This document shows, in pieces, positions 9,352 through 18,374 of a stretch of 64,000 nt of DNA (the stretch's first letter is position 1; each line of letters opens with the position of its first letter). The position numbers and the translations under genes were made by a program. The DNA comes from Sphingomonadales bacterium. GTDB taxonomy: Bacteria; Pseudomonadota; Alphaproteobacteria; Sphingomonadales; Sphingomonadaceae. The stretch covers positions 19,621 through 83,620 of the forward strand of contig JANYGX010000001.1 of assembly GCA_025362295.1 (NCBI GenBank), given 5' to 3'. The notes below the pieces were generated by a model, which saw only the letters and a list, made by a program, of their open reading frames with translations, searched no databases and had not been told where the DNA came from.

Positions 9352-11004
9352 CTAACCTGTCCTGAAGCCATTCGTAATTGGATAGCGCCTGTCGCGCCCG
9401 AAATTCCGTGCGCCTATTTTCACACCTGGCGGTGCCTGGCGGCGTTTGTATTCGGCAACATACAGCAAGCGTTCCATGCGCGCGACCGTGGCCTGATCAT
9501 ATCCCTTAGCGACCACTTCGGCGACTGAAAGTTCATTCTCCACCAACCCTTGCAGTATGGCATCGAGCTCTGCATACGCTGGCAGACTGTCTTCATCTTT
9601 CTGGTTATCACGCAATTCTGCTGATGGTGGCTTGACGATAACGCGGATCGGCATAACAGCACCCTCTGGGCCTTTGCCGGTCACTGGCTGATTTGCATTG
9701 CGCCATGTGCAGAGTTCAAATACTGTCGTTTTGTAAACATCTTTCAGCACAGAAAATCCACCGCACATATCGCCGTAAAGCGTTGCATAGCCGGTGGACA
9801 TTTCTGACTTGTTGCCAGTGGTCAGCACCATATGGCCAAACTTGTTGGAGAGCGCCATCAGGGTTGTGCCGCGCGCACGCGACTGGATGTTTTCCTCGGT
9901 GATGTCAGGCGAACGTTCAGCAAATATACTCAGAAACATCTGCTCATAAGCGTTCACAGCCGGCGCAATGCTGATGGTATCGAGTTTAACACCCAGCAAT
10001 TTTGCACAACTCGCGGCATCATCCAGGCTTTCCTTCGATGTGTATTTCGACGGCATCATCACACACCACACCCGCTCAGGTCCAAGCGCATCGACAGCAA
10101 CGGCAGCCGATAAGGCACTGTCGATACCACCGGACAGGCCCAGCACCACACCCGGAAAATTGTTGCGGTTTACATAATCGCGGAGGCCCATCATCATGGC
10201 GTGGTAAATGCCTTCGATATCCGTATCGAGCGGTTCATGCTGGCCGGGGGCACACATCCAGCCACTGTCGCCGCGCGTCCAGTGGGTAAGCACAATCCTC
10301 TCCTCCCAATCGGCCAGTTGCATGGCGACCGTGCAATCGTGGTTCATGATGAACGATGCGCCGTCGAACACCAGCTCATCCTGCCCACCAATGCGATTGA
10401 GATAGACCAGCGGCAAATTGGTTTCCTGCACCCGCGCAATCACCAGTTGCAGTCGCCTGTCATCCTTGCCCACTTCAAACGGCGAGCCGTTGGGCACCAG
10501 TAAAATCTCTGCACCGGTCTCCTTCAGGCACTCGCACACATCTGCAAACCATATATCCTCGCAGATCGGCACACCCAACCGCACCCCCCGGAAATTGATC
10601 GGCCCAGGCATCGGCCCAGCTGTAAACACGCGCTTTTCATCGAACACACCGTAGTTGGGGAGATCATGCTTGCGGGTAATGGCTTTAATTTCGCCGCCAT
10701 CAAGCAAAGCCATAGCATTAAAATGCTGCCCATTTTCTGTAACGATGGTGCCGACAAGCATGGCCGGGCCGCCATCGGCAGTGGCTGTGGCCAGCGCCAG
10801 CAGTGCCGCATCGGCCGCTTTTTGGAGCGCAGGTTTCAGCACCAAATCTTCCGGTGGATAACCGATCAACGACAGTTCTGGAAACAGGATGAGATCAGCC
10901 GTTGGGTGCACAACACGCGCAGCGAGCATGGCGGCACAGTTTGCCGGCAAATCACCGACCGATTGGTTGATCTGGGCAAGAGCAATGGTCAGACTATCTT
11001 TCAT
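9352..11004 (-). CDS. nadE: Glutamine-dependent NAD+ synthetase
   Basis: The last step of NAD synthesis: amidates nicotinic acid adenine dinucleotide using ammonia taken from glutamine. About 550 residues in two domains. The N-terminal nitrilase-type amidase has Glu in ELSLIGYPPEDL, Lys in RKHDLPNYG and the Cys nucleophile in VPICEDIWF. The C-terminal ATP-dependent ligase has the P-loop GLSGGIDSAL near residue 290 and GNKSEMSTGYATLYGDMCGG. The ATG at 11004 is preferred to the TTG at 11022 because a purine-rich AAAGAGA lies just before it. It is convergent with pgi, leaving a 3-bp gap and no room for a separate terminator. Confidence 0.96.
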   Translation of the reverse strand: MKDSLTIALAQINQSVGDLPANCAAMLAARVVHPTADLILFPELSLIGYPPEDLVLKPALQKAADAALLALATATADGGPAMLVGTIVTENGQHFNAMALLDGGEIKAITRKHDLPNYGVFDEKRVFTAGPMPGPINFRGVRLGVPICEDIWFADVCECLKETGAEILLVPNGSPFEVGKDDRRLQLVIARVQETNLPLVYLNRIGGQDELVFDGASFIMNHDCTVAMQLADWEERIVLTHWTRGDSGWMCAPGQHEPLDTDIEGIYHAMMMGLRDYVNRNNFPGVVLGLSGGIDSALSAAVAVDALGPERVWCVMMPSKYTSKESLDDAASCAKLLGVKLDTISIAPAVNAYEQMFLSIFAERSPDITEENIQSRARGTTLMALSNKFGHMVLTTGNKSEMSTGYATLYGDMCGGFSVLKDVYKTTVFELCTWRNANQPVTGKGPEGAVMPIRVIVKPPSAELRDNQKDEDSLPAYAELDAILQGLVENELSVAEVVAKGYDQATVARMERLLYVAEYKRRQAPPGVKIGARNFGRDRRYPITNGFRTG

Positions 11005-11127
11005 ACATCTCTTTCCAGGCAAACATTATCAAAGTCCTCTCCTCCACCATTTTGCAAACAAGAGCACAAAAGTCCCCAGCCCTTGCAGGGTAGGATTTTT
11101 AGATTATTAATTATTGTATAGCGAGCC

Positions 11128-11156
11128 CCCGATAAAATGAGCTTCATTTTATCGGG
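11128..11156. repeat. Perfect 13-bp inverted repeat (hairpin)
   Basis: Arms 11128-11140 and 11144-11156 are perfectly complementary around the 3-base loop GCT. It lies in the gap between nadE and the SDR gene, which are divergent. There is no T-run after it on either strand, so a simple intrinsic terminator is unlikely. It could be a regulatory or RNA-stability structure. Confidence 0.5.
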
Positions 11157-11179
11157 ACAAGGCGAACGATAACATAGAG

Positions 11180-11224
11180 CTATAGTGAAGTTCATATGAT
11201 CAATTTATATGTACTTCACTATAG
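11180..11224. repeat. Long inverted repeat upstream of the SDR gene
   Basis: Arms 11180-11191 and 11213-11224 pair over 12 bp. After a single T-T mismatch, 11193-11197 and 11207-11211 pair over another 5 bp around a 9-base loop. It ends 44 bp before the SDR start codon. The size and symmetry fit either a large operator or a leader hairpin. Confidence 0.5.
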
Positions 11225-11267
11225 TACGCTTCACTTAGCGCGAAACATTGCAAATAAGGAGATAAAA

Positions 11268-12026
11268 ATGGAATTCCACAATACCGCTGCCATTGTCACA
11301 GGTGGAGCTTCGGGCCTTGGTGGCGCGACCGCCGCGCTGTTCGCCAGTCTTGGTGCAAAGGTGACCATTTTTGACATGAACGAGGCGCTTGGCGCCAGCC
11401 ATGCAAGCGCCATCGGCGGGCGCTTTGAGAAGGTGGATGTGGCGCATGATGAAGCGGTGACGCAGGCGATTGCCAACGCTGAAGCTGCCCACGGCATTGC
11501 TCGCATTCTGGTCAACTGTGCCGGTATTGGGCTTGCCATGAAAACAGTGTCGCGCGGTGCCAGCCATCCGCTCGATCAGTTTTGCAAGGTCATCGGGGTC
11601 AATCTCATTGGCAGTTTCAACTGTATATCGAAGTTTGCCGTGCGTGCAGCAGAGGCTGGTCTTGTTGCTGAAGAGCGCGGCGTTATTATCAATACGGCAT
11701 CCATTGCTGCCTTTGATGGCCAGATCGGTCAGGCGGCTTATGCGGCATCAAAAGGTGGCATTGTCGGCATGACCCTGCCAATCGCGCGCGATCTCGCCGA
11801 CAAGGCGATACGGGTGTGCACTATTGCGCCCGGCCTGTTTCTGACCCCACTGCTGATGGGTTTGCCAGAGGCAGCGCGCGAGTCTCTGGGCAAACAAGTG
11901 CCGTTCCCCAGCCGCCTTGGCCAGCCATCCGAATATGCCATGCTGGCAAGATCGATTGTTGAAAACCCTATGCTGAACGGTGAAACCATTCGGCTTGACG
12001 GGGCTATCCGCATGGCACCGCGCTAG
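11268..12026 (+). CDS. Short-chain dehydrogenase, HSD10/3-hydroxyacyl-CoA dehydrogenase type
   Basis: An NAD-dependent dehydrogenase of 252 residues. It has the Rossmann motif [12 protein letters not shown] near residue 12, NCAGIG near 84, the catalytic Ser region [11 protein letters not shown] near 144 and Y-x3-K in AAYAASKGG near 159. The C-terminus [10 protein letters not shown] and the segment TLPIARDLA are characteristic of the type II 3-hydroxyacyl-CoA (HSD10, 2-methyl-3-hydroxybutyryl-CoA) dehydrogenase group. A role in fatty-acid or branched-chain acyl-CoA oxidation is inferred. The start is set by AAGGAGA 5 bp before the ATG. The stop overlaps the stop of the convergent dehydratase gene. 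Confidence 0.9.
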   Translation: MEFHNTAAIVTGGASGLGGATAALFASLGAKVTIFDMNEALGASHASAIGGRFEKVDVAHDEAVTQAIANAEAAHGIARILVNCAGIGLAMKTVSRGASHPLDQFCKVIGVNLIGSFNCISKFAVRAAEAGLVAEERGVIINTASIAAFDGQIGQAAYAASKGGIVGMTLPIARDLADKAIRVCTIAPGLFLTPLLMGLPEAARESLGKQVPFPSRLGQPSEYAMLARSIVENPMLNGETIRLDGAIRMAPR

Positions 12027-12313
12027 AAAGCCGCATCGATTGCCGTTGCCAGTTTGATATCCCGTTGAGACAGCCCATCAGCATCGTGGGTGGTCAACGT
12101 TATCTCAACGCGATTATAGACATTGAACCATTCAGGGTGATGGTCATGCTTTTCAGCGAGCAACGCCACGCGGCTCATAAAGCCAAAGGCGGCAACAAAA
12201 TCAGCAAAGCGAAAGGTCTTGACGATGGCATCACGACCCTCAACCAAGTGCCAATCCTTTAAAGTCGCAAGCAGTACGCTGCGTTCCTGATTGTTTAATC
12301 GGGCTATGCTCAT
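12023..12313 (-). CDS. phhB: Pterin-4a-carbinolamine dehydratase
   Basis: A 96-residue enzyme that dehydrates 4a-hydroxytetrahydropterin, recycling the cofactor of aromatic amino-acid hydroxylases. The active-site signature is [16 protein letters not shown] followed by TTHDADGLS, with the conserved His-His-His set. The start at 12313 is supported by AGGAG 7 bp upstream. The ATG overlaps the sirtuin stop as ATGA, so the two genes form a coupled pair. No phenylalanine hydroxylase lies in the window. In bacteria without one, this family may have other roles, for example in pterin or molybdopterin metabolism. Confidence 0.93.
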   Translation of the reverse strand: MSIARLNNQERSVLLATLKDWHLVEGRDAIVKTFRFADFVAAFGFMSRVALLAEKHDHHPEWFNVYNRVEITLTTHDADGLSQRDIKLATAIDAAF

Positions 12314-13023
12314 GGGTGCTCTCCTAAAAGTTGATGAACACAATCTGGCACGGTTTGAGTGGCAGGGCCGTGGCGATGTTCGTGAAACTGCGCGCTGCAG
12401 TCGGACGCATCGAGGTTGAATTCAATGGTGTGCGCTTTGCCAAGGCGGCGCACGGCACTGACAAAACCCGCTGCCGGATAGACTGTGCCGGATGTGCCAA
12501 TCGACAGGAACAAATCGCACCCGGCAAGCGCATCATCAATCATCTCCATGTAATAAGGCATTTCGCCAAACCAAACGATATCCGGTCGCGTGGTGCCGAT
12601 GGCACGGCAAAAGGCGCAAATGTGATCAACACTCAAATCCCCCTGCCAACCAGTGGTTTTATCGCAAGCTGTGCAAAACACCTGCCGGTGCTGGCCGTGC
12701 ATGTGGATGAGGTTGTGCGTGCCCGCGCGTTCATGCAGATCATCGACATTCTGGGTGATGACGACAACACGGCCAGCATAACCCTTTTCAAGTTTTGCCA
12801 ACGCATCATGCGCCGCGTTGGGTTCAACCGTATCAAGAAAGCGGCGGCGCATATTATAAAAATCCTGCACCAGCTGCGGGTTGCGCTTGTAGGCTTCAGG
12901 TGTGGCGACATCCTCGATTTTATGCTGCTCCCACAAGCCACCGGAATCGCGAAAGGTTGCAACGCCGGATTCCGCCGACACACCCGCACCCGTTAATATC
13001 ACGATCGATCTGTACTTTGTCAT
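12310..13023 (-). CDS. cobB: NAD-dependent protein deacylase, sirtuin (class III, CobB/SIRT5-like)
   Basis: Removes acyl groups from lysine using NAD+. 237 residues with GAGVSAESG near residue 13, [15 protein letters not shown] with the catalytic His in HMHG near 110, a zinc site CTAC ... CAFC and WFGEMP. The segment FYNMRRR has the Tyr-x2-Arg pair that in E. coli CobB and SIRT5 binds negatively charged acyl groups, so desuccinylase or demalonylase activity is likely as well as deacetylation. It is the first gene of a coupled pair with the pterin dehydratase and diverges from dapB across only 36 bp. No hydrophobic N-terminal extension is seen; it should be cytoplasmic. Confidence 0.93.
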   Translation of the reverse strand: MTKYRSIVILTGAGVSAESGVATFRDSGGLWEQHKIEDVATPEAYKRNPQLVQDFYNMRRRFLDTVEPNAAHDALAKLEKGYAGRVVVITQNVDDLHERAGTHNLIHMHGQHRQVFCTACDKTTGWQGDLSVDHICAFCRAIGTTRPDIVWFGEMPYYMEMIDDALAGCDLFLSIGTSGTVYPAAGFVSAVRRLGKAHTIEFNLDASDCSAQFHEHRHGPATQTVPDCVHQLLGEHP

Positions 13024-13059
13024 CCGGCTCTTTTACCCATGTTGTGCAAGGAGAAATAT

Positions 13060-13842
13060 ATGACTATCAGATTGGGCATTACCGGCGCAACAGGCCGTAT
13101 GGGCCAGGCGCTCATCGAGGCCATCACCGTTCTTAAAAACGTGGAACTTGTCGCCGCCACAGAACATAGCGGACATCCAGCGTTGGGTGACAGGCTTGGC
13201 AAGACCGGCATAATACTAGACGATGATATCGATGCGCTATGCGCCGCTACGGATGTAATGATCGATTTCACCACGCCTGTTGCCCTCAAGCGCCATCTTG
13301 ATGCCGCTGTAGCGCACCGCACTGCGGTTGTCATAGGCACCACCGGGCTAGAGCCTCATCATATGGCGTACATTGATGAGGCGGCTGAGGCCATTGCCGT
13401 GCTGCATTCCGCCAACATGTCGCTGGGCGTTAATATTCTGGCCGCACTGGTGCAACAGACGGCGGCGCGGCTTGCGGATGACTGGGATATCGAAATTCTT
13501 GACATGCACCACCGCCACAAGGTCGATGCCCCCTCTGGCACAGCATTGCTGCTGGGCCGGGCGGCAGCCGAGGGCAGGGGGGTGTCGCTGGCTGAGCGGG
13601 CGGTGCGGCAACGCGACGGGATCACCGGTGCCAGAAAAGCCGGTGATATCGGTTTTGCAACCCTGCGCGGCGGCTCGGTGGCCGGTGATCACACGGTGGT
13701 TTTTGCCGGCGAGCAGGAGCGCATAGAACTCACCCACCGCGCCGAATCCCGCGCCGTTTTTGCCCACGGCGCCCTCCATGCCGCGCTGTGGCTCGCAACG
13801 CAAAAGCCTGGGCGCTACGCCATGGCAGATATGGTCGCATAG
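13060..13842 (+). CDS. dapB: 4-hydroxy-tetrahydrodipicolinate reductase
   Basis: The second step of the diaminopimelate/lysine branch, after dapA (present at 32822-33709). 260 residues. It has the N-terminal nucleotide-binding GATGRMGQAL, the hinge DFTTPVALKRH, GTTGLEPHH, and the catalytic and substrate motif MHHRHKVDAPSGTALLLG near residue 155. AAGGAGA lies 6 bp before the ATG at 13060; an ATG at 13039 is less likely. It diverges from the sirtuin gene; the short spacing means the two promoters must overlap or lie inside coding sequence. Confidence 0.95.
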   Translation: MTIRLGITGATGRMGQALIEAITVLKNVELVAATEHSGHPALGDRLGKTGIILDDDIDALCAATDVMIDFTTPVALKRHLDAAVAHRTAVVIGTTGLEPHHMAYIDEAAEAIAVLHSANMSLGVNILAALVQQTAARLADDWDIEILDMHHRHKVDAPSGTALLLGRAAAEGRGVSLAERAVRQRDGITGARKAGDIGFATLRGGSVAGDHTVVFAGEQERIELTHRAESRAVFAHGALHAALWLATQKPGRYAMADMVA

Positions 13843-13923
13843 GGATTCATAGGTATTAATCTGGGGTTACGGCTCGTAGCGAGCAGGTTTATTGTAATTG
13901 AATAATTTACAATGGATTTATAT

Positions 13924-15429
13924 ATGAACGCCGTCACACCAAGCACTGGTATTTCTTATTCTGCCTATCCGGCGACCACGGAAGGCAATAATACAGACAC
14001 AACGACAAACTCTGGGGATCAAAACACTCGGATTGCGGACGGCAGTGGCGGACCTGGCGGCGGCGCAAAAGTTGGCGGCGGCGGCACACGTTCTTTGGCA
14101 CCTGTTATACTGCCAACGGGCGGTGCGTTAACCAGAGTGAGTGCAAGCACACTCACCTCAACGCAATTCAACAGGCTTCGCCAAGTCATGACAGTTGGGC
14201 AAAATTTCAAGGATTACAGCAAGTTCGAGTCTAATGGTGTTTTTATAACAGCCACAAATCCAAAAACGGGAGATATAAAGGCTGTAGGTTTTGCGTCGGG
14301 TGTTAATACAATCGAGTTTGCAAGGCAGTTATACAACAAAACGGCGGATTCAAGTGCACCGAACAGCCAGAAATGGTTTGGCAATTACACGCATGGCGAT
14401 CTTCGCTCTATGTTAACAAGCGTTAACGAATTCAATAATTCGACCGACGAGGTTCGTCAGCGCAGTTTTGATCCGGCCAAGAAGAAAATAGAAAAATTCG
14501 AGGATGCAGCTATCAAGCTAAAGAATGATGCACTCAAATTTGAACAAAGTCAGCCTGGGCCGGAATGGCAAAAGTTCGTCGGCAAGAAATATGGTGTATT
14601 TCAGAACCCTGTAACAAAAGAAACAGTTGAAAAAGCTGCAACACAGCAGCTCAACAAAATAGAGGAACGATCGAGCCCGCCAGTTTCTCGAAGTTGCCAG
14701 TTGCGATCAAGCGCAAGTGCTGTAACCAATCCTGGCCTCACAGACATAACGCAAACCAACTCTGCAACGGTTCGAGCAGTCGTTTCGCAAGTTGTGCCAG
14801 ACGGCAAAGGTGGCATAACAACTATCGAAGTAAATGATCCTAAAGCCATTACATTTGTTAATCAAGAAAGACGGTCGGTTGATGAAACTGTAAAACGCAC
14901 GTTTTCAATTCTATCTACCGCGACGAAATTAACACAAAATGAATCATTAATATTTACACCACAACAAATTGTAGACCCTGTCAAAACTACAAAAATGTTA
15001 AAATTTGGTCAACCCTCGACGATCCGTTCAGTCACATCTGAAAAACCAAAAAGTAAAGATGAACTTATAAAAGGTGAAGTGCGTTTTTGGGTTAACGAAG
15101 ATGGTGGATCCTCTTCAGTTGAAAGTGTTAAAATCACACCAGAAAAAGTTGAAGGTGGCACAACAGCTATAACAAATCGCATCTCTCAAACTGAGAACAC
15201 GGGTGGCTGCATTTACCTAGACGAAAAAACGGGTGTTCCTTATAAAGTTAAAGCTGTACCTGTTCTCAAAGGCGTTGGGAGCAGCGCAGCCACCAACCCT
15301 ACAACGCACATGGACACACTTCGTAACGGGGTATCAAACGTACTTCGGTCTACTCAAGGGGTGGCGCCAAACCGTGCTGGCGCAGTGCCTGTTGCCGAAG
15401 GCCAATCCAGTAAATTTGGTCGGCCATAG
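13924..15429 (+). CDS. Unrecognised protein, first of a tandem paralogous pair
   Basis: A 501-residue protein with no family I recognise. It begins MNAVTPSTGISYSAYP, then a low-complexity Gly/Thr/Asn-rich stretch to about residue 65, a block with STLTSTQFNRL, ESNGVFI, NTIEFARQLY, NYTHGDLRSMLTSVNEFNN and SQPGPEWQKFVG (about 70-220), a Thr/Lys-rich middle, and a C-terminal block with GGCIYLDEKTGVPYKVKA. It has no signal peptide, no membrane segment and exactly two cysteines, at positions equivalent to those of the next protein. The ATG at 13924 is chosen over 13912 because it aligns with the paralogue's N-terminus. Codon use looks more AT-rich than in flanking dapB and recA. An exported, surface or effector protein is possible, but function is unknown. 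Confidence 0.75.
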   Translation: MNAVTPSTGISYSAYPATTEGNNTDTTTNSGDQNTRIADGSGGPGGGAKVGGGGTRSLAPVILPTGGALTRVSASTLTSTQFNRLRQVMTVGQNFKDYSKFESNGVFITATNPKTGDIKAVGFASGVNTIEFARQLYNKTADSSAPNSQKWFGNYTHGDLRSMLTSVNEFNNSTDEVRQRSFDPAKKKIEKFEDAAIKLKNDALKFEQSQPGPEWQKFVGKKYGVFQNPVTKETVEKAATQQLNKIEERSSPPVSRSCQLRSSASAVTNPGLTDITQTNSATVRAVVSQVVPDGKGGITTIEVNDPKAITFVNQERRSVDETVKRTFSILSTATKLTQNESLIFTPQQIVDPVKTTKMLKFGQPSTIRSVTSEKPKSKDELIKGEVRFWVNEDGGSSSVESVKITPEKVEGGTTAITNRISQTENTGGCIYLDEKTGVPYKVKAVPVLKGVGSSAATNPTTHMDTLRNGVSNVLRSTQGVAPNRAGAVPVAEGQSSKFGRP

Positions 15430-15443
15430 TTGAGGATGTTGTC

Positions 15444-16982
15444 ATGAATGCAATATCTTCAATTACGGCAAGCTCAGGTTATAATTACCAAATTGCGACG
15501 GACGCAGATGTTCCAGCCTCAACCGCAAACGCATCATCCCAAGACACTCGCCTTGCATTTGGTGAAGGCGGTAAAATTGGCGGAGCAGCCAATGGATCGC
15601 GCCCTATACTGCCAAGGCCAAATCCACGATTAACACCAATTAAAACCATAACACCGTTCAGGCCGACCACGTCTGGTGCCAGCACGCTCACACCTCAGCA
15701 ATTCAGAGTGTTGCAGCAAGCGACGGGTGGCAAAGCCAGAAGCGTTTCTCTTGAAACAAATGGACAATTTATATTTGCCCGTGATGAAGCCGGCAAAAAA
15801 TATGTTGTTAGCTTTGCACCTGGCATGGACACAATTGAGTTTGCTCGTAATCTTGGCTCAGGCTTGATCAAATCCAACCAGCCAAACAGCACAAAAATAA
15901 TCGGGAATTTTACTCAGGGTGATTTTTACAAATTAATGACCGCAGTTAATGAATTTAACAACACGGATGATCATCATAACAGGCTACCCAACGATATTAA
16001 GGAACTGTCAGAGAAATTTGAAACTGAATATCTCAAAGTTGTCAATGTCGCACTGAAAAAAGTTGGTAACCAGCCTGGGCCGGAATGGCAAAAAACTGTT
16101 GGTGAAGGGCTTTTCGGGATTGGTAAAACCGACCTTGATGCTAAAAATCTGACCAGAACCATTTCAAAAAAATTGCCTAAAATCGAGCGCAGAGAAACTG
16201 GCCCTGAAGGCACCCGTTGCGTTCTGCAATCCGCCGCAACGGCATCCAGACAAAATGGCATTGTGACAGCACAAAAAAATGCCACTGTCATTCCGATGAA
16301 AACAGTTGATGGCAAACTGGTTGTTGATCCCAATGCTATTGCAATTGCAAAAGTAAGTGGAACGCAAACCACTCAAATGAATAGAACACGAGAATTGACA
16401 AATGGCACTGTTGGTCCCGAAGCTGGCAAAGTGTTTACCATTGACCGCGATAAAATGCCGGGTGATGGCCGATCAGGCAGCACTTGGACAGCGCCGCAAA
16501 AAAATATTTCTACTCCTGTTACAACACAACAAAATATCGTTTTTCGTGGGGCAGCATCGGTCACAAAAGTATTAAATGTAAATCCGGTGAGCCTTGATAG
16601 AATGTTGTCAGGCAAAGCTACCATTCAAGTGCGCAGTGCAGACCCGAGTCGGCAAGGTCAATATAATACGGAAACCATGACGATAACGCCTTATGTTTTG
16701 AATCGCCAACAGGTGAACCGCGTGCAGCGGGTTGGCAAAACCCAGCTCGAATCCAGCGGCAGTTGTGTGTATGTGGACAATAGTTCAGGCTTGCCCTATG
16801 CCGTACCCGCTAGAGAAACAGGCGCAAAAAACGTGCGAGGCAGAACAGGCACCGGTGGTGTGGATACACCCGTTACCCATACCATTGTAACCGAATCAAA
16901 AATACTTAGCGGTTACAATGGTGAAAACAGCACAACCAATGTTAGATCGACACCAGCTCTTCCTGGTCCGTTACCGCGATAA
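15444..16982 (+). CDS. Unrecognised protein, second of a tandem paralogous pair
   Basis: A 512-residue protein homologous to its upstream neighbour, 14 bp away, with GAGGA before the ATG. Shared blocks are MNA at the start, a Gly-rich N-terminal stretch with DTRLAFGEGGKIGG, STLTPQQFRVLQ, SLETNGQFIF, DTIEFARNLG, GNFTQGDFYKLMTAVNEFNN, NQPGPEWQKTVG, TRCVLQSAATA and SGSCVYVDNSSGLPYAVPA. The cysteines in the last two blocks are the only two in the protein, and match the two in the paralogue. There is no signal peptide or transmembrane helix. The pair looks like an old tandem duplication that has diverged strongly outside the conserved blocks. I cannot assign a function. Confidence 0.75.
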   Translation: MNAISSITASSGYNYQIATDADVPASTANASSQDTRLAFGEGGKIGGAANGSRPILPRPNPRLTPIKTITPFRPTTSGASTLTPQQFRVLQQATGGKARSVSLETNGQFIFARDEAGKKYVVSFAPGMDTIEFARNLGSGLIKSNQPNSTKIIGNFTQGDFYKLMTAVNEFNNTDDHHNRLPNDIKELSEKFETEYLKVVNVALKKVGNQPGPEWQKTVGEGLFGIGKTDLDAKNLTRTISKKLPKIERRETGPEGTRCVLQSAATASRQNGIVTAQKNATVIPMKTVDGKLVVDPNAIAIAKVSGTQTTQMNRTRELTNGTVGPEAGKVFTIDRDKMPGDGRSGSTWTAPQKNISTPVTTQQNIVFRGAASVTKVLNVNPVSLDRMLSGKATIQVRSADPSRQGQYNTETMTITPYVLNRQQVNRVQRVGKTQLESSGSCVYVDNSSGLPYAVPARETGAKNVRGRTGTGGVDTPVTHTIVTESKILSGYNGENSTTNVRSTPALPGPLPR

Positions 16983-17109
16983 TGCTTTAAACAATGTGGT
17001 TTGATGTTTTGTGAGATAGCCCCACTCAACCTTGAGGGTGGTCTCGTCTTTACGGTGTCCCTCAGGCTGGTGGTGTGTGGAAATTCTACCAATAGATTTA
17101 AATCTATGA

Positions 17110-17144
17110 CTCGTCATCCTCGCCTTTTGCGCGAGGATGACGAG
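17110..17144. terminator. 13-bp hairpin between the paralogue pair and recA
   Basis: Arms 17110-17122 and 17132-17144 are perfect complements around a 9-base loop. It lies between two convergent genes and only 8 bp from the recA stop, so it may end transcription in both directions, although there is no clear T-run. It starts with GTCAT and ends with ATGAC and so resembles a short version of the repeat at 40852-40922. Confidence 0.5.
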
Positions 17145-17152
17145 CTTTCCAA

Positions 17153-18226
17153 TCACATATCGCTATCACTGTCATCGCCGGGGTCAACCATTAAGGCATC
17201 AGAGACGGCGCTGATATTTTTGCGAATTGCCTGTTCGATGATATCAGCCGTTTCCGGATTTTCATTCAAAAACTTCTTGGCGTTTTCGCGACCCTGGCCT
17301 ATGCGCTGGCTATCGTAGCTATACCAAGAGCCTGACTTCTCAACGATACCTGCCTTAACACCAAGATCGAGAATTTCGCCGGTTTTGGAGATACCCTCGC
17401 CGTACATAATGTCAAATTCCACCTGTTTGAACGGTGGCGCCAGCTTGTTCTTCACCACTTTTACTTTTGTGGTGTTGCCAACAATTTCCTCACCTTGCTT
17501 GATCTGGGCGCTGCGACGAATATCAATCCGTTGCGATGCATAAAATTTTAGCGCATTGCCACCGGTTGTGGTTTCCGGATTGCCATACATAACGCCAATT
17601 TTCATGCGCACCTGATTAATAAAAACGACGATGCATTTGGATTTTGAAATTGAGCCGGTGAGCTTGCGCAGCGCCTGACTCATCAAGCGCGCTTGCAGTC
17701 CGACATGGGTATCGCCCATTTCACCTTCAAGCTCGGCGCGCGGTGTCAGGGCGGCAACAGAATCGACAACCAAGATATCAATCGCCCCCGAGCGCACCAG
17801 TGTGTCACAAATTTCGAGGGCTTGTTCACCTGTATCCGGCTGCGAAATCAGCAATTCATCAATATTCACTTTAAGTTTGCGGGCGTAGATTGGATCTAGC
17901 GCATGCTCAGCGTCAATAAATGCGGCAATACCACCGGCTTTCTGCGCCTCTGCAATGCAATGCAAAGCCAGGGTTGTCTTGCCAGAAGATTCAGGCCCAT
18001 AAATCTCGACAATTCGACCACATGGCAACCCGCCAATACCAAGCGCTATATCCAAACCAAGGGAGCCCGTCGAAATCGATTCAATTTCAATGCCGGTTTT
18101 AGCACCCAGCTTCATCACCGAACCCTTACCGAAAGCCCGGTCAATCTGGGCTAGGGCTGCATCCAGCGCTTTTTGACGCTCGTTATTGCCAGTCATCGGT
18201 TCTACCACTTTCAGATTTGCCGCCAT
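17153..18226 (-). CDS. recA: Recombinase RecA
   Basis: A DNA strand-exchange ATPase and co-protease for LexA. 357 residues with Walker [10 protein letters not shown] near residue 77, [15 protein letters not shown] (Walker B, near 150), the L1/L2 region including [27 protein letters not shown], and an acidic C-terminus ([10 protein letters not shown]). AAAGGAAT lies upstream of the ATG. A possible LexA-type site with one mismatch lies about 86 bp upstream. It is convergent with the unrecognised paralogue pair and separated from it by a hairpin. Confidence 0.98.
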   Translation of the reverse strand: MAANLKVVEPMTGNNERQKALDAALAQIDRAFGKGSVMKLGAKTGIEIESISTGSLGLDIALGIGGLPCGRIVEIYGPESSGKTTLALHCIAEAQKAGGIAAFIDAEHALDPIYARKLKVNIDELLISQPDTGEQALEICDTLVRSGAIDILVVDSVAALTPRAELEGEMGDTHVGLQARLMSQALRKLTGSISKSKCIVVFINQVRMKIGVMYGNPETTTGGNALKFYASQRIDIRRSAQIKQGEEIVGNTTKVKVVKNKLAPPFKQVEFDIMYGEGISKTGEILDLGVKAGIVEKSGSWYSYDSQRIGQGRENAKKFLNENPETADIIEQAIRKNISAVSDALMVDPGDDSDSDM

Positions 18227-18312
18227 TTAAAAATTCCTTTTAATCACAATGTGTTCGGTGTTACAAGCCATCGTTGGTTAAATATGCCGTCGAATCACCT
18301 TGTCATACTTAT

Positions 18313-18327
18313 GTACTCTTTTTGTTC
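18313..18327. promoter_or_regulatory. Probable LexA (SOS) box of recA
   Basis: GTAC-N7-GTTC matches the alphaproteobacterial SOS box GTTC-N7-GTTC with one mismatch, about 86 bp upstream of the recA start. On the recA strand a -35-like TTGCAA overlaps its upstream edge and a CATAAG-like -10 lies at suitable spacing, so a repressor bound here would cover the promoter. The match is imperfect; the position is the stronger argument. Confidence 0.5.
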
Positions 18328-18374
18328 TCGTTGCAAGTGCTATTTTAAAGTTTAATATATTCAATAATTTATCT

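Noticed and set aside
12331..12996. 221-codon frame antisense to the sirtuin gene
   Set aside because: The sirtuin frame has all catalytic motifs; the antisense product has no recognisable pattern.
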